Source: Pseudorasbora parva (Eukaryota; Chordata; Actinopteri; Cypriniformes; Gobionidae). Taken from it: DNA of 64,000 nt. Both the position numbers and the translations under genes were made by a program. The stretch spans positions 4,490,909 to 4,554,908 of the forward strand of contig NC_090187.1 in NCBI RefSeq assembly GCF_024679245.1, read 5' to 3'. Shown one piece after another: positions 10,798-23,150 of this stretch. Below the pieces are notes generated by a model, which did no database searches, had not been told where the DNA came from, and worked only from the letters and a program-made list of their open reading frames with translations. Numbering within the stretch: the first letter of the stretch is position 1; each line of letters starts with the position of its first letter.

Positions 10798-11048
10798 TCT
10801 CTGTTTCCCTTCCTTCTTCGCATTTCTTTTCTCTGGTTGACTTGATCTTTTTACATCCTACATTGTTCCCTTTTCTCTTCCCTTTGCTTCATTTTCCTTG
10901 TTACTTCCTTTCTTCTTTCCTTTTCCCTTTCCTTTATTTCCTTTTGATTTTCTTCATTCTGTTTCCTTTCCCTTGATTCCTTCTTTTTCCATTTCTTATT
11001 TCCTTTGTTCCCTTCTTTTTGGCATTCCGTTTCCTTTGCTCTCTGTTT
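10798..11048. repeat. interrupted polypyrimidine tract
   Basis: The plus strand is overwhelmingly C and T with decayed TTTCC/TTCC units, linking the two pure microsatellites on either side. Confidence 0.8.
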
Positions 11049-11251
11049 TCCTTCCTTCCTTCCTTCCTTCCTTCCTTCCTTCCTTCCTTCCTTCCTTCCT
11101 TCCTTCCTTCCTTCCTTCCTTCCTTCCTTCCTTCTTCCTTCCTTCCTTCCTTCCTTCCATTCCTTCCTTCCTTCCTTCCTTCCTTCCTTCCTTCCTTCCT
11201 TCCTTCCTTCCTTCCTTCCTTCCTTCCATCCATCCATCCATCCATCCATCC
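11049..11251. repeat. (TTCC)n then (ATCC)n tetranucleotide microsatellite
   Basis: More than 40 TTCC units with two small interruptions (near 11134 and 11158), followed from about 11226 by seven ATCC units. ATCC presumably arose by mutation and slippage from TTCC. The long frames on both strands (up to 152 codons of LPSF or KEGR repeats) are not genes. Confidence 0.95.
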
Positions 11252-11714
11252 ATTCATTCATTTTTCTTTCCCTGTCTTTTTTTCACATCATTTATCCATT
11301 TTTTCCTTTTTCCTTCCTCCCTTCCTTCGTTCTTTCCGTTCTTCCTCTGACCTCCACATGTGTTTCTTCTCCTCTTTGCCAGGCCGGATTTTATTGATGC
11401 ATACTTGTAGCAGTTCTGTGTGTCCTCTTCACTCATCTCCGTTACCTTCTCCTCTTTATTTTCACAGCAACCTCTGAGTTCCCACAATGTTTTTCCTCTC
11501 TCTGTTAATTCTTCAGCTTCAATAGGGACTCGTCTTTCAACTGAATGTATTCTCATCTTGTGGAGATGTCCTGTGCATATAGTCTGGCTTCATTATCCTG
11601 ACTACTGTTGCCATGGACCCTATCATACATCCGGGTCAATGCAATGGCAGGCTACTATTTTTGCCCAACAAACCCAACATAGTTATCATTTTCACGTCCA
11701 GTGCCACATTGTTT
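11252..11714. other. pyrimidine-rich shoulder and unique sequence
   Basis: Pyrimidine bias continues to about 11350 and fades. Small frames on both strands lack domains; no exon is supported. Confidence 0.4.
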
Positions 11715-12252
11715 AAATAGCAAATTCTCTCATTCCCATTTTTTCGCCCATGGGCATGCTGGTCTGAAAATCAGGTGTGTTCAGGCGAAATGACGTGAAA
11801 ACGACTGCGCCATTGACCAACATAAACCTAGGTCTGAAGTCAATGGTGATATATTTTATATATATTTTTTTTTATTTAAAGGGCTTGTTAGTAATATGCA
11901 CCTATAGACAGTCAATAGACAACACACATACACTCTGCTTATTACACACACAGGGATGCGCAGCAGCATACAAACATTTTTAAATATTAAAAATGAAAGC
12001 ATTCAGTCTTTCCGCTCGCAGATTCTGCTGTGTAGCAATGTAACAATATGGTGCAAGCAAAACTGGCTTTTAAAGGGAATGGGAGATGAGACTCTGATTG
12101 GTTTATTACACGTTACACCAAAAACACACCCATGACTCATTAAGAGACTAGGTACAACCCTTTTGGACCATGCGCCTGGTGCGAAAAATGGATTAGGACA
12201 CACACTAAGTGCACCTGCGCCATGCACTCGCATTGTTAAAATAGGGACCATG
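11715..12252 (-). mobile_element. MITE with GGGCCCTATTTTAAC-type end
   Basis: Read on the minus strand, the end starts near 12252 with GGTCCCTATTTTAACAATGC. It runs through GCGCAGGTGCACTTAGTGTG and ACCCTTTTGGACCATGCGCC-type blocks, seen here on plus near 12155-12230. The right 100 bp match 40334-40460. This is a widespread fish repeat with PIF/Harbinger- or hAT-like ends. The opposite end near 11715 is not well defined. Confidence 0.5.
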
Positions 12253-13413
12253 TCTTAGATCTCAACCCCCCTAAATCTGTGAAAGTAATTCTCATAACTA
12301 TCTAAATGATATGATCATCTGACCTCTTGTCACCTTTGATGAAAAAAGTGACTCCATTAAGCTAATAAGATTCAACAACTTAATAAACCAACTAAAACTG
12401 AAAACATAGAATTGCTTCCAATTTTATCTTTTTCTTTTTGTCTTTCTCGGTTGTCACCCAATCATGATTCCGTTAATTCGTAATGTATCTGGCTATTTTA
12501 GCATTACATTTCCACCGTGCTACTTCAGCACAACAGCAGCACCAGCTTACCTATGAGCTCTGGCACAAGTGTTCTTCAGTAAGTCCGTTATTTTTGGTAG
12601 TCTGACATGCACAATTATACTTCGCATATGTCATTTTCTCTGTGTTGTTTTGATGAAGGGCTGGAGGTCACCCTGCCAACCATGAGCATCTGTGAAGTTA
12701 GCTGTGTTGTCAAGGCTACAGCATGTGGCGTGTCAGCCTGTTGCGTGAACATCCTGTTCTCTCTTTCTTTTTTTAAAATAGCTCTGCTTGTGATCAATCA
12801 GGTGTGAATATCCAGCACATTTTGGCTATATCTGTAGTAAATAAAGTAATATGTAGCAATATTTAACCATGTATGCACTTAATGCACTACAAACTGCACT
12901 TTTGGCAGCCGATTTCCTGTCGTCACAACCTTGGCATGCAACTATTGGTTACCGCCTACAATTACCTCACCTCACCTTTTGCTTCCGCAACTTTGATGCA
13001 CTCACCACTTGCTCTACTTCACTGTCAATCCCACAATCCATCTATAAGCCTGGAGCTCAGCTCCCATAGAGAACGAATTGGAAACGGCTGCTTATGCTTT
13101 CCTCACTCTGCATCAATGGACGCATACTGTTAGAGGCACTAACAAACCTTTTCCTTTATGAAACCTAGAGCATGTATTGTTCAAACACAATCTTTGAAAG
13201 AGTGGCCGCGGATGTCTCATTGGCACAATGTAGTGTACGGCTCTCTCTCATCCAGAGTCTTGGAGCCTGCCTGTTCTCCTGTAGAGAGCGCCTGCAGCCA
13301 GCGATCACTCACACTGTAGCAAAGGAAGTCTTCAGCCAGGCTGGAGGGAGACTGCATTGCTGGCACAAGGCCAGTACTCACCTACTGTAGCTCACAAATC
13401 AGCGTTTGTGTAA
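12253..13413. other. non-coding sequence, no gene seen
   Basis: Overlapping short frames at 12607-13390 have no recognisable domain. No repeat boundaries were recognised. Confidence 0.4.
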
Positions 13414-13428
13414 GTGTGTGTGTGCGTG

Positions 13429-13473
<45 letters not shown>
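13414..13473. repeat. (GT)n dinucleotide microsatellite
   Basis: About 30 GT units with two GC interruptions near its start. Confidence 0.95.
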
Positions 13474-13474
<1 letters not shown>

Positions 13475-13639
13475 AGGCTGCATTGATGTAGAAAATCTGC
13501 AACGAGTGACGGCTGGGTATGCAAATTATATTTGCATGTGAGCTGATCACTTTTTGAATTTTTAAATAATAGTTTGGAATTATTCAAAATAAAGTTTGGA
13601 ATCATTAATATTCTTTAAATATTAATATTTAAAGAACAT

Positions 13640-14070
<431 letters not shown>

Positions 14071-14184
14071 GTTTTTAATAAAATGTTGTTCAACATAGAT
14101 AATAATAAGATATGTGTGGAGTAATGATGCTAAAAACTCAATTATGTCATTACATTTTAAAATATATTAAAATATAGAGCTCAA

Positions 14185-15353
14185 TACAAACCCTGATTCC
14201 AAAAAGTTGCGACACTTTAAAAATTGTGAATAAAAACAGAATGCAACGATGTGTTTTTTTTTTACAAATTTCAATATTTTATTCAGAATAAAACATAGAT
14301 GACATATCAAATGTTTAAACTGAGAAAATTTATAATTTTAAGGGAAAAATCAGTTGATTTTAAATTTCATGGCATCAACACATCTCAAAACAAAAGTTGG
14401 GACAAAGTTTTTATAACAGTCTGCAAACGTCTATGGACTGAGGAGACGAGATGCTCAAGTTTAGGAATTTAAGAAATAGTAATGTTGTCCCATTCTTGTC
14501 TAAGACAGGCTTCTAGTTGCTCAGCTGTCTTTGGTCTTCTTTGTCGCATCTTCCTCTTTATGATGAGACAAATGTTTTCTATGGATGAAAGATCTGGACT
14601 GCAGGCTGGCCAATTCAGTGCCGGATCCTTCTTCTACACAGCCATGATGCTGTAATTGATGCAGTATGTGGTCTGGCATTGTCCTGTTGGAAAATGCAAA
14701 GTCTTCACTGAAAGAGATGACGTCTGGATGAAAGCATATGTTGTCCTAGAACTTGGATATACATTTCAGCATTGATGGTGCCTTTCCAGATGTGTAAGCT
14801 GCCCATGCTACACACTCATGCAACCCCATACCATCAGAGATGCAGGCTTCTGGATCATGTTTAGATATGGCTTCTTTTTCGACCTATAGAGTTTTAGCCG
14901 GCAACGATGGATTGTGTTCACCGACAATGTTTCCTGGAAGTATTTCTGAACCCATATTGGGATTTCCATTACAGTATCATTCCTGTATGTGATGCAGTGC
15001 CGTCTAAGGGCTGAAGATCACAGGCATCCAGTATGGTTTTCCGGCCTTGACCCTTACGCACAGAGATTGTTCTGGATCCTCTGAATCTTTGGATGATATT
15101 ATGCACTGTAGATAATAATAACTTCACACTCTTTGGAATTTTTCTCTCAGAAACTCATTTCTGATAATGCTCCAATATTTTCCACCAATGCATTGGGGGA
15201 ATTGTTGATCCTCTGCCCATCTTGACTTCTGAGAGGCTCTTTTTATACCCAATCATGTTGCCAATTGACCTAATAAGTTGCTAATTGGCCCTGTCCCTTA
15301 TATGTACATTTAACTTTTCCGGCCTCTTATTACTACCTGTCCCAACTTTTTTG
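14185..15353 (-). mobile_element. Tc1/mariner transposon, decayed
   Basis: The left tip CAAACCCTGATTCCAAAAAG follows a TA at 14185-14186. The right end keeps CCTGTCCCAACTTTTTTG but loses the rest of the terminal repeat. Coding strand is minus. It is a member of a widespread fish Tc1 family; both a deletion in the gene and the truncated right terminus make it immobile. Confidence 0.85.
14412..15220 (-). pseudogene. Tc1-type transposase pseudogene, first catalytic Asp deleted
   Basis: From the ATG at 15220 the minus strand reads MGRGSTIPPMHWW-like sequence, then helix-turn-helix sequence with TISVRKGQGRKTILDA, KLYRSKKKPYLNMIQ, KPASLMVWGCMS, IFQQDNARPHTAS and SPDLSSIENI. The catalytic domain is DD34E: the second Asp is at 14681-14683 and the Glu at 14577-14579. 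MIQ joins directly to KPASL near 14845-14850, so the segment with the first Asp (normally W-S-D-E) is missing. Several stops and a 1-base shift between Asp and Glu are also present. The C-terminus is truncated. This copy cannot encode an active enzyme. Confidence 0.85.
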
Positions 15354-16101
15354 TTTTGTGCCATGGTGTGCATAAGAGACTTCTTTCCAAATCATAAAAA
15401 AAGAATAAATAATGATTCCAAATGTCTGACATGTACTGTATATAGCAAAAACAAATACTGAATTTATGGTGTTTTAAACAATTAATGTGCAGTTTATTGA
15501 GCCTTATATGGTAACGAAATCCCCAAAGTAGCAATTACTCACTTGTAAGAAGTAGTTTCTCTTAGCTTATCCCAATATATAAAGTTTTAGAGTATACATG
15601 ACAAAACCCATGAAGAAGAGTGCCTGAGAACAGCCCTGCTTTCCTCTGATGTGACTAATGAGCAAAGAGACGGCAAGCGTTTAATGAGAGTGCTCTGCTA
15701 ACGTAACTCTCTATGTCTGCTGGCATGCGGAGATGTCATTTGTATTTTATGAAACCCAAGTGTGTATGTCTGAGAGCGGCTGATGGAGTTTTTGGCTCAG
15801 CGGGATCAACAGAGGGCTCTTGCTGAGTGCCGTTGCTAGCGTGCCATCCTGGGGTGGGCAGCTAAAGTCAATATGAGAAGAAATTTGGGCCGGAAAATAA
15901 ATTTTGACATTTTAGATGTACAAAACAAAGTTGCAGTGCCAGTAATAGTTTTGGGACATGCATGTTGTTGCGAGCCATCAAAAAATCAGGTTCAAATGGG
16001 TTACCAATGGCCAAAACTGTTATAAAGTAGGACTATATTTTATTTGTAAAGCTTATCATTTTTTGGATTACCCAAAATAGGAATCACCCTGTTTGGGGTT
16101 A
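15354..16101. other. non-coding sequence, nothing recognised
   Basis: A 74-codon minus frame at 15310-15534 overlaps the transposon edge and has no domain. No other signal. Confidence 0.4.
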
Positions 16102-16215
16102 TTAAAGTGCCCTTATTATGCTAATTTAAAGCTTCCTATTTATTTTATTTTTTTACATGTTTACATGCATTCAAGGTCAAAAAACACTTCCATTTTCTTA
16201 TAATACTAATTTTGA
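16102..16215 (+). mobile_element. TTAA-ended element, left-end fragment
   Basis: TTAAAGTGCCCTTATTATGC begins at 16102. The same tip type (TTAAAGTGCCCCTATTATGG, TTAAAGGGGTCCTGTTATGC) starts the elements at 44209 and 63868. It can be followed to a TACATGCATTCAAGGTCAAA-type block, then is lost. Confidence 0.55.
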
Positions 16216-18360
16216 ACAAGCAACACTTGTGACGTCAAGGGGTCAAAATAAACAAAAGATGCATCTGAAAGAGTAACATTTATTTCGGCACACAGGCCTT
16301 CATCAGGGCTAAACGATTACACGTGAGTGTAGGTTCCTCAAACTTGCAAAAAGCAACAGAGAAAAATTATAATATAACATCCACCAATCACATAACTCGA
16401 GCAAGCTGGTCTAGATAAACTAAATACTGACCCATCTTTCAAGAGCAAGTGTTTTGCGAATTATTTTTTATTTTATTTATTTTTTTATATATACAACTAG
16501 ATATGAATATTTGTAGCTCACCACCATTTGTTAATACTTTTTGGAATAAATACGAAGTGCTCACCTGCCCTCTGAGTCTTTCTGGTAGAACTTTATATGA
16601 TCCTCAAACAGCCTTCCACTCTAGGTGATTCAGTAAAGAATTAGACCTACAATAACAACTTTGCAATTCAGATCTTTAAGGGCTGCTTCAAAACAGGCTG
16701 TTATTTTCATTTTCTTTGGAAAATCATGAGAAGCATTAAAGTAGAACAAGACTTAGCTCTTACAACAGTTCCTCAAAGAGGGCTTTTAGATCCCAGCAGG
16801 AGAGCTCCACTTAAATGAGTGCTGAATTTCAGCCTGCAAGCTCTTCTCCCTCCATCGCATGTCTTTAGAGGCTCTCGCCTCAATTTATGCAGCCCAAGGC
16901 ACTATCCTCGCCAGTCCTCTCTTCCCTACTTAGCGACCAGGCTACCTTTGTCAGATTCCTTACCTGTTTGATTGGAAAACATGCTTGCAAAGTTGACATG
17001 TTCACCTCCTATGGGCAAAGAGCCACAATGGCTGTCACAGCTGTTGGGTTTCAGTTTTACAGCAAAGGCGAGTGGTGAAATACATTAAGCTGCATCTAGA
17101 TGGGGAGAGAAAGAAGTTCATGAAAGTTCAGAGACGTTAGGAGTGAAATGCAGGATAAGAGAGAAAAAAAGACAAAAAGATTGATGCATTAAGAGAAATA
17201 AAAAGGTAACAGATGGAGTATTTAAATCAGAATGGCATTTTGGCCTTGGACTGCAGGGATTTGATTTACCCCATTCTGCCAAAGGCCAGAAGGATTGCTG
17301 TTAAATGTCCTAAATTCCTTGCAGAGGAAGAAAATCTATGGAGTTTTCTTTATTTACTTCAGTGATAAATGAAATTGGTTCCACAACCAAAAGTCAGGCT
17401 GAAGAAAGAGGCAGATTTGTGTTACAGGCTTGTAAGTCAAAACGGTTATAATCCGAAATAGGATTAACAATAGTGTTTTTCTCCCATCTGATATCCTTTG
17501 GGCAATTCACAAGTGCTCTATTCACGGAGTGCTGTCAAATATATATATCACATAAATCTGACGTTTAGGATGGCATTCATGTGCCGATTGAACTGGAAAG
17601 ACAGAAGACTGTCATTATCATTCAACTGACATCAAATAATTGTCTGTGCTATTTTCCAGCACAAAGCCTTTGAAACAACCAATTACATGCACATTATCTG
17701 TCAACTGATTCACATTCAAGTGTCACAAATCGTTCATAAGCATTCTTATCTCTGGATATAATCTGTATGCGGTCTCCAGGAGAGTCTGTGAACGAGGGGG
17801 AATTTATTGATTTTTTTTAATGTGTGAGTTCTGGAAGCCTGTGGGGAGACGGTAGACTCCCAGCGTAATCTACACATGGCTGCTGAGAATGTTAAATAGT
17901 GAACCTAGAAAATCTTTTTTGCATGGAAAGACCCAGCAACCTTTGGTATTTCCACAAAAAGCCATTCTTTCCTCTTTAATTGTCCGTTGACTGCATTTTC
18001 AGAGACTGTGAGGAGGAATTCATGGCTCCTTGAACCCCAGACTAGAGGAAATCTATTTTTAGCCCAGCACTGGCTGTTACTTCACAAGAATAAGCTCGGC
18101 ATACAAAGGGATTGTGGAACAGCGGCTCTGCTGTACGTTCATTAGGAGCAAATGTAAATCATATAATCTTCCGTATCATATGCTGCAGGGCCGTCTAATG
18201 AGTCTCTGCGGTTGTGTGAGTGTTTGGAGATAAAGCATCTTTTAATCCTGTTGAGGTTTTGATGCACTGTCACTTTTCCTTTGTCAAAGAAATGCCCTTG
18301 CTTGGCTTAACTCTTTCATTTCTTTACTACACTGTAAAATAATTTGGTTAAAAAACAGAT
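16216..18360. other. long non-coding stretch, possibly unique
   Basis: No transposon ends or low-complexity tracts of note. Small frames (for example 16887-17078) show no domain. At 16280-16310 there is TTTCGGCACACAGGCCTTCA, a motif often seen near ends of fish retroelements, but nothing around it confirms one. Confidence 0.4.
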
Positions 18361-18506
18361 GCAGTCGTGCTCAAAAGTTTACACACCCCTTGCAGAATCT
18401 GCAAAGTGATGATAATTTTTACATTTTTTTTTTTTATTTGTTGTTCTTGCAGATTTAATTATTTATTTATTCTTCAAGGGGTATATAAAAACGTGAGCAT
18501 GACTGT
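18361..18506. mobile_element. short MITE with Tc1/mariner-like ends
   Basis: The left end GCAGTCGTGCTCAAAAGTTT continues to ACACACCCCTTGCAGAAT. The complement of the right end reads ACAGTCATGCTCACGTTTTT and continues to ATACCCCTTGAAGAAT. A related sequence (TGAACCCCTTGCAGAATCTG) occurs at 23750. Non-coding. Confidence 0.6.
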
Positions 18507-18601
18507 ATGTTTAAACTTCAGTTTGTTAAGCTTATGCACAGTTCCTAATGAAACAACACAGTGCAAAGTGTTATTCAAAACGTGAGTAAAACGCAACCAT
18601 C

Positions 18602-18665
18602 TAAAACACCTGTGAAAAAACACCTGTGAAAAAACACCTGTGAAAAAACACCTGTGAAAAAACAT
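18602..18665. repeat. 15-bp minisatellite, short array
   Basis: Four units of AACACCTGTGAAAAA, the same unit as the long array at 19027-19510. Confidence 0.9.
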
Positions 18666-18744
18666 GTGAAGTTAGTAAACGTAATTTCGGGAGGAGTACG
18701 CCCATCTAATCTTTCAATTAATACCAAGGTATAAAACCAGCAGC

Positions 18745-18915
18745 TTATCTCTTACTCTTTTTAGTTCCTGCAGCATCCCTCCTCCTCCCCTGCTCCTCCT
18801 TTTGTACACCACACTGGTGGTGGCTGAGGAGCAATCCCTGACACAAGCGTAAAGCGCTTTGGGTGTACAGTAGTACATATGAAAGCGCTATATAAATGAC
18901 TCATTCATTCATTCA
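18745..18915 (+). mobile_element. L2-type LINE 3' tail
   Basis: GTGGTGGCTGAGGAG is followed by GTAAAGCGCTTTGGGTGTAC, GAAAGCGCTATATAAATGA and a (CATT)n tail. This is the typical 3' end of fish L2-like LINEs. No coding part is retained. It lies between the short and long minisatellite arrays. Confidence 0.7.
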
Positions 18916-19026
18916 ATCGGAGCTCGGGTAGAATATCCTCTCCGAGCCCCTCTATAGCAGACAGCAAGCCAAATCTGTTTACCACTTTCACTAATATTAT
19001 ATGGGCACACAAACTCATAAACTAAG

Positions 19027-19510
19027 AAAAAACACCTGTGAAAGAACACCTGTGAAAGAACACCTGTGAAAAAACACCTGTGAAAAAACACCTGTGAAAG
19101 AACATCTGTGAAAGAACACCTGTGAAAAAACACCTGTGAAAGAACATCTGTGAAAGAACACCTGTGAAAGAACACCTGTGAAAAAACACCTGTGAAAAAA
19201 CACCTGTGAAAGAACACCTGTGAAAAAACACCTGTGAAAGAACACCTGTGAAAAAACACCTGTGAAAGAACATCTGTGAAAGAACACCTGTGAAAAAACA
19301 CCTGTGAAAAAACACCTGTGAAAGAACATCTGTGAAAGAACATCTGTGAAAGAACACCTGTGAAAGAACACCTGTGAAAAAACACCTGTGAAAGAACATC
19401 TGTGAAAGAACACCTGTGAAAAAACACCTGTGAAAGAACTTCTGTGAAAGAACACCTGTAAAAAACACCTGTGACACCTGTAAAAAACACAGGTGACACC
19501 TGTAAAAAAA
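19027..19510. repeat. 15-bp minisatellite, long array (~30 units)
   Basis: The unit is AACACCTGTGAAAGA/AAAAA with variants AACATCTGTG and AACTTCTGTG. As 15 is a multiple of three, all three minus frames are open (146-205 codons of FTGVLSQ/FFHRC repeats), but there is no evidence of translation. Each unit contains CACCTGTG. The distal end (19455-19510) has shortened units and an inverted copy (ACAGGTG). Confidence 0.95.
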
Positions 19511-19799
19511 CACAGCTGTTACCCATCCTGAGTTAACTAGAGAGTCAGTCAGCTCCAGGACTTCAGATGACGCAGCTCTGAATCAACATGCACCAATGCT
19601 AAATCTGTTTTTCTATAGACCCTAATCATTGTTAACAACGTGTATTTTTTACTTCAATGAGCCCATTGTTTCTGCCTTAAATTATTACATTGTTATAGAA
19701 TACATTGTTAGCTAACTGTGTGATTTATACGGTAACTGTATATGTACTTTTCTGAAATCCTTGACTTGGACACAGTTTACTTTGATAACGAATCACTCT

Positions 19800-19887
19800 T
19801 AATTGTAATGCAGACATACAGTTTCTGTAAAGATTGTGAAACAATATGTATTGTGAAAAGCGCTATACAAATAAATGTGAATTGAAT
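19800..19887 (+). mobile_element. LINE 3' tail
   Basis: GTGAAAAGCGCTATACAAAT followed by AAATGTGAATTGAATT is the common end of L2-like fish LINEs with a GAATT-type tail. The upstream boundary is uncertain. Confidence 0.6.
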
Positions 19888-22684
19888 TCAATCTTGGCAA
19901 AAGGAGGTTGAAAAGGTATTTAATAAAAGGGTGCCAGTAATTATGGATACCATGTGTTTTGGATTAAAAATATTTATTTCAAAACAAGATTTTCCCTACT
20001 ATTTCAATTCTTTTACTTCAATGAAAAGTTAGAAAATCAAAAGGAATAACAATGCAGATTTTACAGGGTTCTTTTTTCATATTAATAATTCTAACTGCAA
20101 CTGTAAACGCATGGAGAGAGAAAATGCACTAATGCTGTATATTAAGTGTGGGGTTAAGTTTTTATATACATATTTAAGAGGGTCACTGAGTCACTCTGAC
20201 TTTGTGACTTTGGCTCAAGGCAGGACAAGCAAAAATAGTTTAACATTTGAAAAAAAAAAAAATCACTTCACCTTTAATTAGCTTAATTGGTTCCCTTAAA
20301 AAAATGCATACATGTAGTGCTCCATTTTGCATCTTTCAGACATTTAGTATTAAAGGTAAAAGTATGTAGCCTAAAAGCCTGTTATGCATTAACATACAAT
20401 GGTCCCTCTATTGAGGAGATGAGAGAATATGATGACATTTCTCCTTCTGCTGGAATTATGAGTTGAGCAAAGGTGAGTCTCACAGTTATCTTTAAATTCT
20501 GAGTGACCGTGAGCCTTTACACGCGGAGATATGAGTCGTCTCGTCTTTCTTCACTTTTTCAATAAATTGAAAGCTAGCCCTTTTTGCCCTGCTCATCACA
20601 CTGCCGTTGTGCATGGGGTCGAAACTCTCAGAAATGCAATCTCACCTTTAACCTTGGTGATTCAGATGGTTAAGAGACAGCGGTAAAGAAAAGTGCTGTC
20701 TGTGCTAGTTTAAGCGAGAAAGAGGCGTCATGCACAGGTGATTCCCATTTACCCAAGAGAAAAGCTCCAGGGCAGAGACAACGGACTTCAGGTGAATTGC
20801 CCTGGAGGAAACCCTTGTGGCCTGAAATAACAACTCTGCCAGTTTTCTTCAGTTTCAGTCACGGGCTTTGCCAAGTTTGATTTTCTTATTTGAAGCCATA
20901 AATTTGAAGCCTGCTTCTTAGGTTTTGTTGACTGGACTGAACCGCCTGGTTAGTGTGTAAATCACAGGCACCTTATTCTGTGGTCAAGGCTAGATGGTTC
21001 ATTTAGCCATTTGATTCATGACGTGACCGAAAAACCAAAGCGATTGGATGTGCTTGAGTTTGCCCTCCGATGCTGACTTGTTGATTTACAGGCCTTTCTA
21101 TCCTCCCGCAATCCCACATGATTGCAGGAGAAAATAAAGCTTCTTTATTGCCATCTACAGGAAGGAACGTTTTGATAGTTACTATTACCTGGCGGAAGTA
21201 CCCGATTTTTGGTGTGATCTCACAGCAGGAACTGGGAACTATTTTCGAAATGGGAATGACTTTTTCGTGGACTAAAGCTGTGTGGACTAAGTACTTGGTG
21301 TGTTTCAACTGCAGGGACCAGGCTCTAAATGAAGTTCAGGGTAAAAAATGTCTCCCTCAAAAAGTCCCTATTCGTGAGGTAATACTTTATCAAAGTTCAG
21401 GAACTTTAGAGGGTGGGACTTGGCCACTGAACTGGAACAATTTGTCCCAGGAACTTTTTTTTTACCCCAGACCTGTTGCTGTGTGTGTTTTTATTGCAGT
21501 CTAAAGTACCGTGAAGATTAGTCTGGTGTCGTAGGACTGTTCACAACTTTTCAGTTTCCTCTGGATTTCGTCCTCTGAATATAAGCTTAATAAAACCTGA
21601 ACCTCACCGTCGGTCCAGCTATCGTATTTTTAAACTCCACTATTGCTTTGAATAGCAAACAACTCTTACAGACGCCCCGCAACAGACTTTTAAATAAAGT
21701 GAACTCAACCAATCAGCATGATCAGCAAGATCCTGAATTTTGAAAAAATACTACCTCGTGAACAGGGACTTTCTGAAGGGGAAATTTAAATAACTCCTGA
21801 ACAACAACCAGAGCAGCAGGATGGAAGTGATGGCTTACATCACTTCAGATTTCCTACCAGAGGTGCAAATGCAATGGGGAAAATTGCCCTTGGCGGAAAT
21901 TTTGTTCTTGGGAGAAGGTTTGACATCAATGGAAGCTTTTATTGCACAAAAAAGGAAGGTATTTTATTACTTTCAAATAGGTAGATCAAGTTGATTTTAA
22001 TAGACTCCATTTAGGTAATTCAAGATGCATGCATTGGTATTTATTAAACGATGAAGAACCATAACCATGTCAAACTCCAATGACTGTTAACAAATATTTT
22101 AGTGGATGCTTAACTAATGTATTTTTTTAAGTATCACCTGTAACAATTTTAGATTTTTTTCTTTTATTAATCTTAAGTTTCTTATATAGCTTTTGATATC
22201 TGCATGACTTTTGTTATTTACCTTGTTCTCACCATGGTATTAAAAAATATTAAAGTAATAAAAGGGTAATCCTGTACATCAACAGCCGTCTGTGATCCAA
22301 AGATTAAGACATTTTAATTAACATAAGCACAGTCACTCTCATTAATAAACATATTCATAAAGGACCGAAATGCTTTATAACGGAAAGAGGATTTGGCAGA
22401 ATTCTGTTCAAATCTTTTCCTTATCAACACACCAGCTAAGGAATCAGTTCAATGTGTTCAATTTGCATCTAAATCCAAGGCTAATCAGCTAATTAATTTA
22501 GTCATTCATTTGGTTCAATAAAGTAGCCTAAGCTCTACAGTCTGTCGCTGCTGCTGCTCAAAAGTCCTCGTAGGAATAAAAAGCTTCGATTTTTCCAATT
22601 ACCCTCATACGCTCTGTTTATTTGAGTGGGGTTGAGGTTTTAAGTTTGGAAACCTGCACTCAAAAACATATTTCAACCTATAAT
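19888..22684. other. non-coding stretch with one probable repeat
   Basis: The block at about 21140-21790 contains words such as AGGAACT, AGTCCCT and CAGGAACT in both orientations and a 128-codon plus frame without any domain (21118-21504). It is probably repeat-derived. The rest shows nothing recognisable. Confidence 0.35.
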
Positions 22685-23150
22685 TTAAAGGATTAGTTCA
22701 CTTCAAAATGTAAATGTCCTGATAATTTACTCACACCCATCTTATCTGGGATGTTCATGCCTTTCTCACTTCAGTGGAAAATATTTTTTTTGAGGAAAAC
22801 ATTTCAGGATTTTTCTCTATATAATGGACTTCAATGGTAACAAAAATGTTGAAGGTCCAAATGAATGCAGTTTCAAAGGTCTTCAGAGAGTCTTATCTAG
22901 TAGAACCATAAGTCATTTTCTAAAAAAAAAAAAAATATTGCTTACCTTGAGCTGCAACACACCACGGACAGTGTAATCACGTCGGAAAGGTCTCGCTAGA
23001 CATAGAAGTCTCGGCCCTGTGTTTAGAAAGCGCTCGTGTGAAAACGAATACAAACATCCTTTAGCAACCAAAGGTTAAACAACCATGTCGGACGATTTTG
23101 AAGTTGGAGATGGAGTTTTTTTGTAAAGTGGGTTTGTATAAGTCTTTGCA
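22685..23150 (+). mobile_element. TTAA-ended element, truncated copy
   Basis: It starts TTAAAGGATTAGTTCACTTC and continues with ATAATTTACTCACACCCAT and GGACTTCAATGG, the order of a very common cyprinid repeat. Near 23085 it has ATGTCGGACGATTTTGAAGT (MSDDFEVGDGVFL, then stop), a short frame I associate with this family. The right end is missing. Confidence 0.6.

Noticed and set aside
10851..11477. Five overlapping ORFs of 85-152 codons on both strands
   Set aside because: They are translations of (TTCC)n/(GGAA)n; simultaneous openness in several frames shows a repeat artefact.
16265..16330. Possible hammerhead ribozyme on the minus strand (CTGATGA...GCCGAAA)
   Set aside because: The CUGAUGA and GAAA cores with a short GGC/GCC stem are present, but the flanking sequences do not pair to form stem I, so no three-way junction can be drawn.
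18602..19510. CRISPR-like array of regular repeats
   Set aside because: The 15-bp units are directly adjacent with no unique spacers, and the surrounding genome is vertebrate.
18909..19526. 205-codon minus-strand ORF
   Set aside because: It lies entirely in the 15-bp minisatellite. The unit length is a multiple of three and stop-free in every frame, so openness is no evidence of coding.
21118..21504. 128-codon plus-strand ORF
   Set aside because: It has no recognisable domain, no splice context, and lies in sequence that looks repeat-derived (AGGAACT/AGTCCCT words in both orientations).
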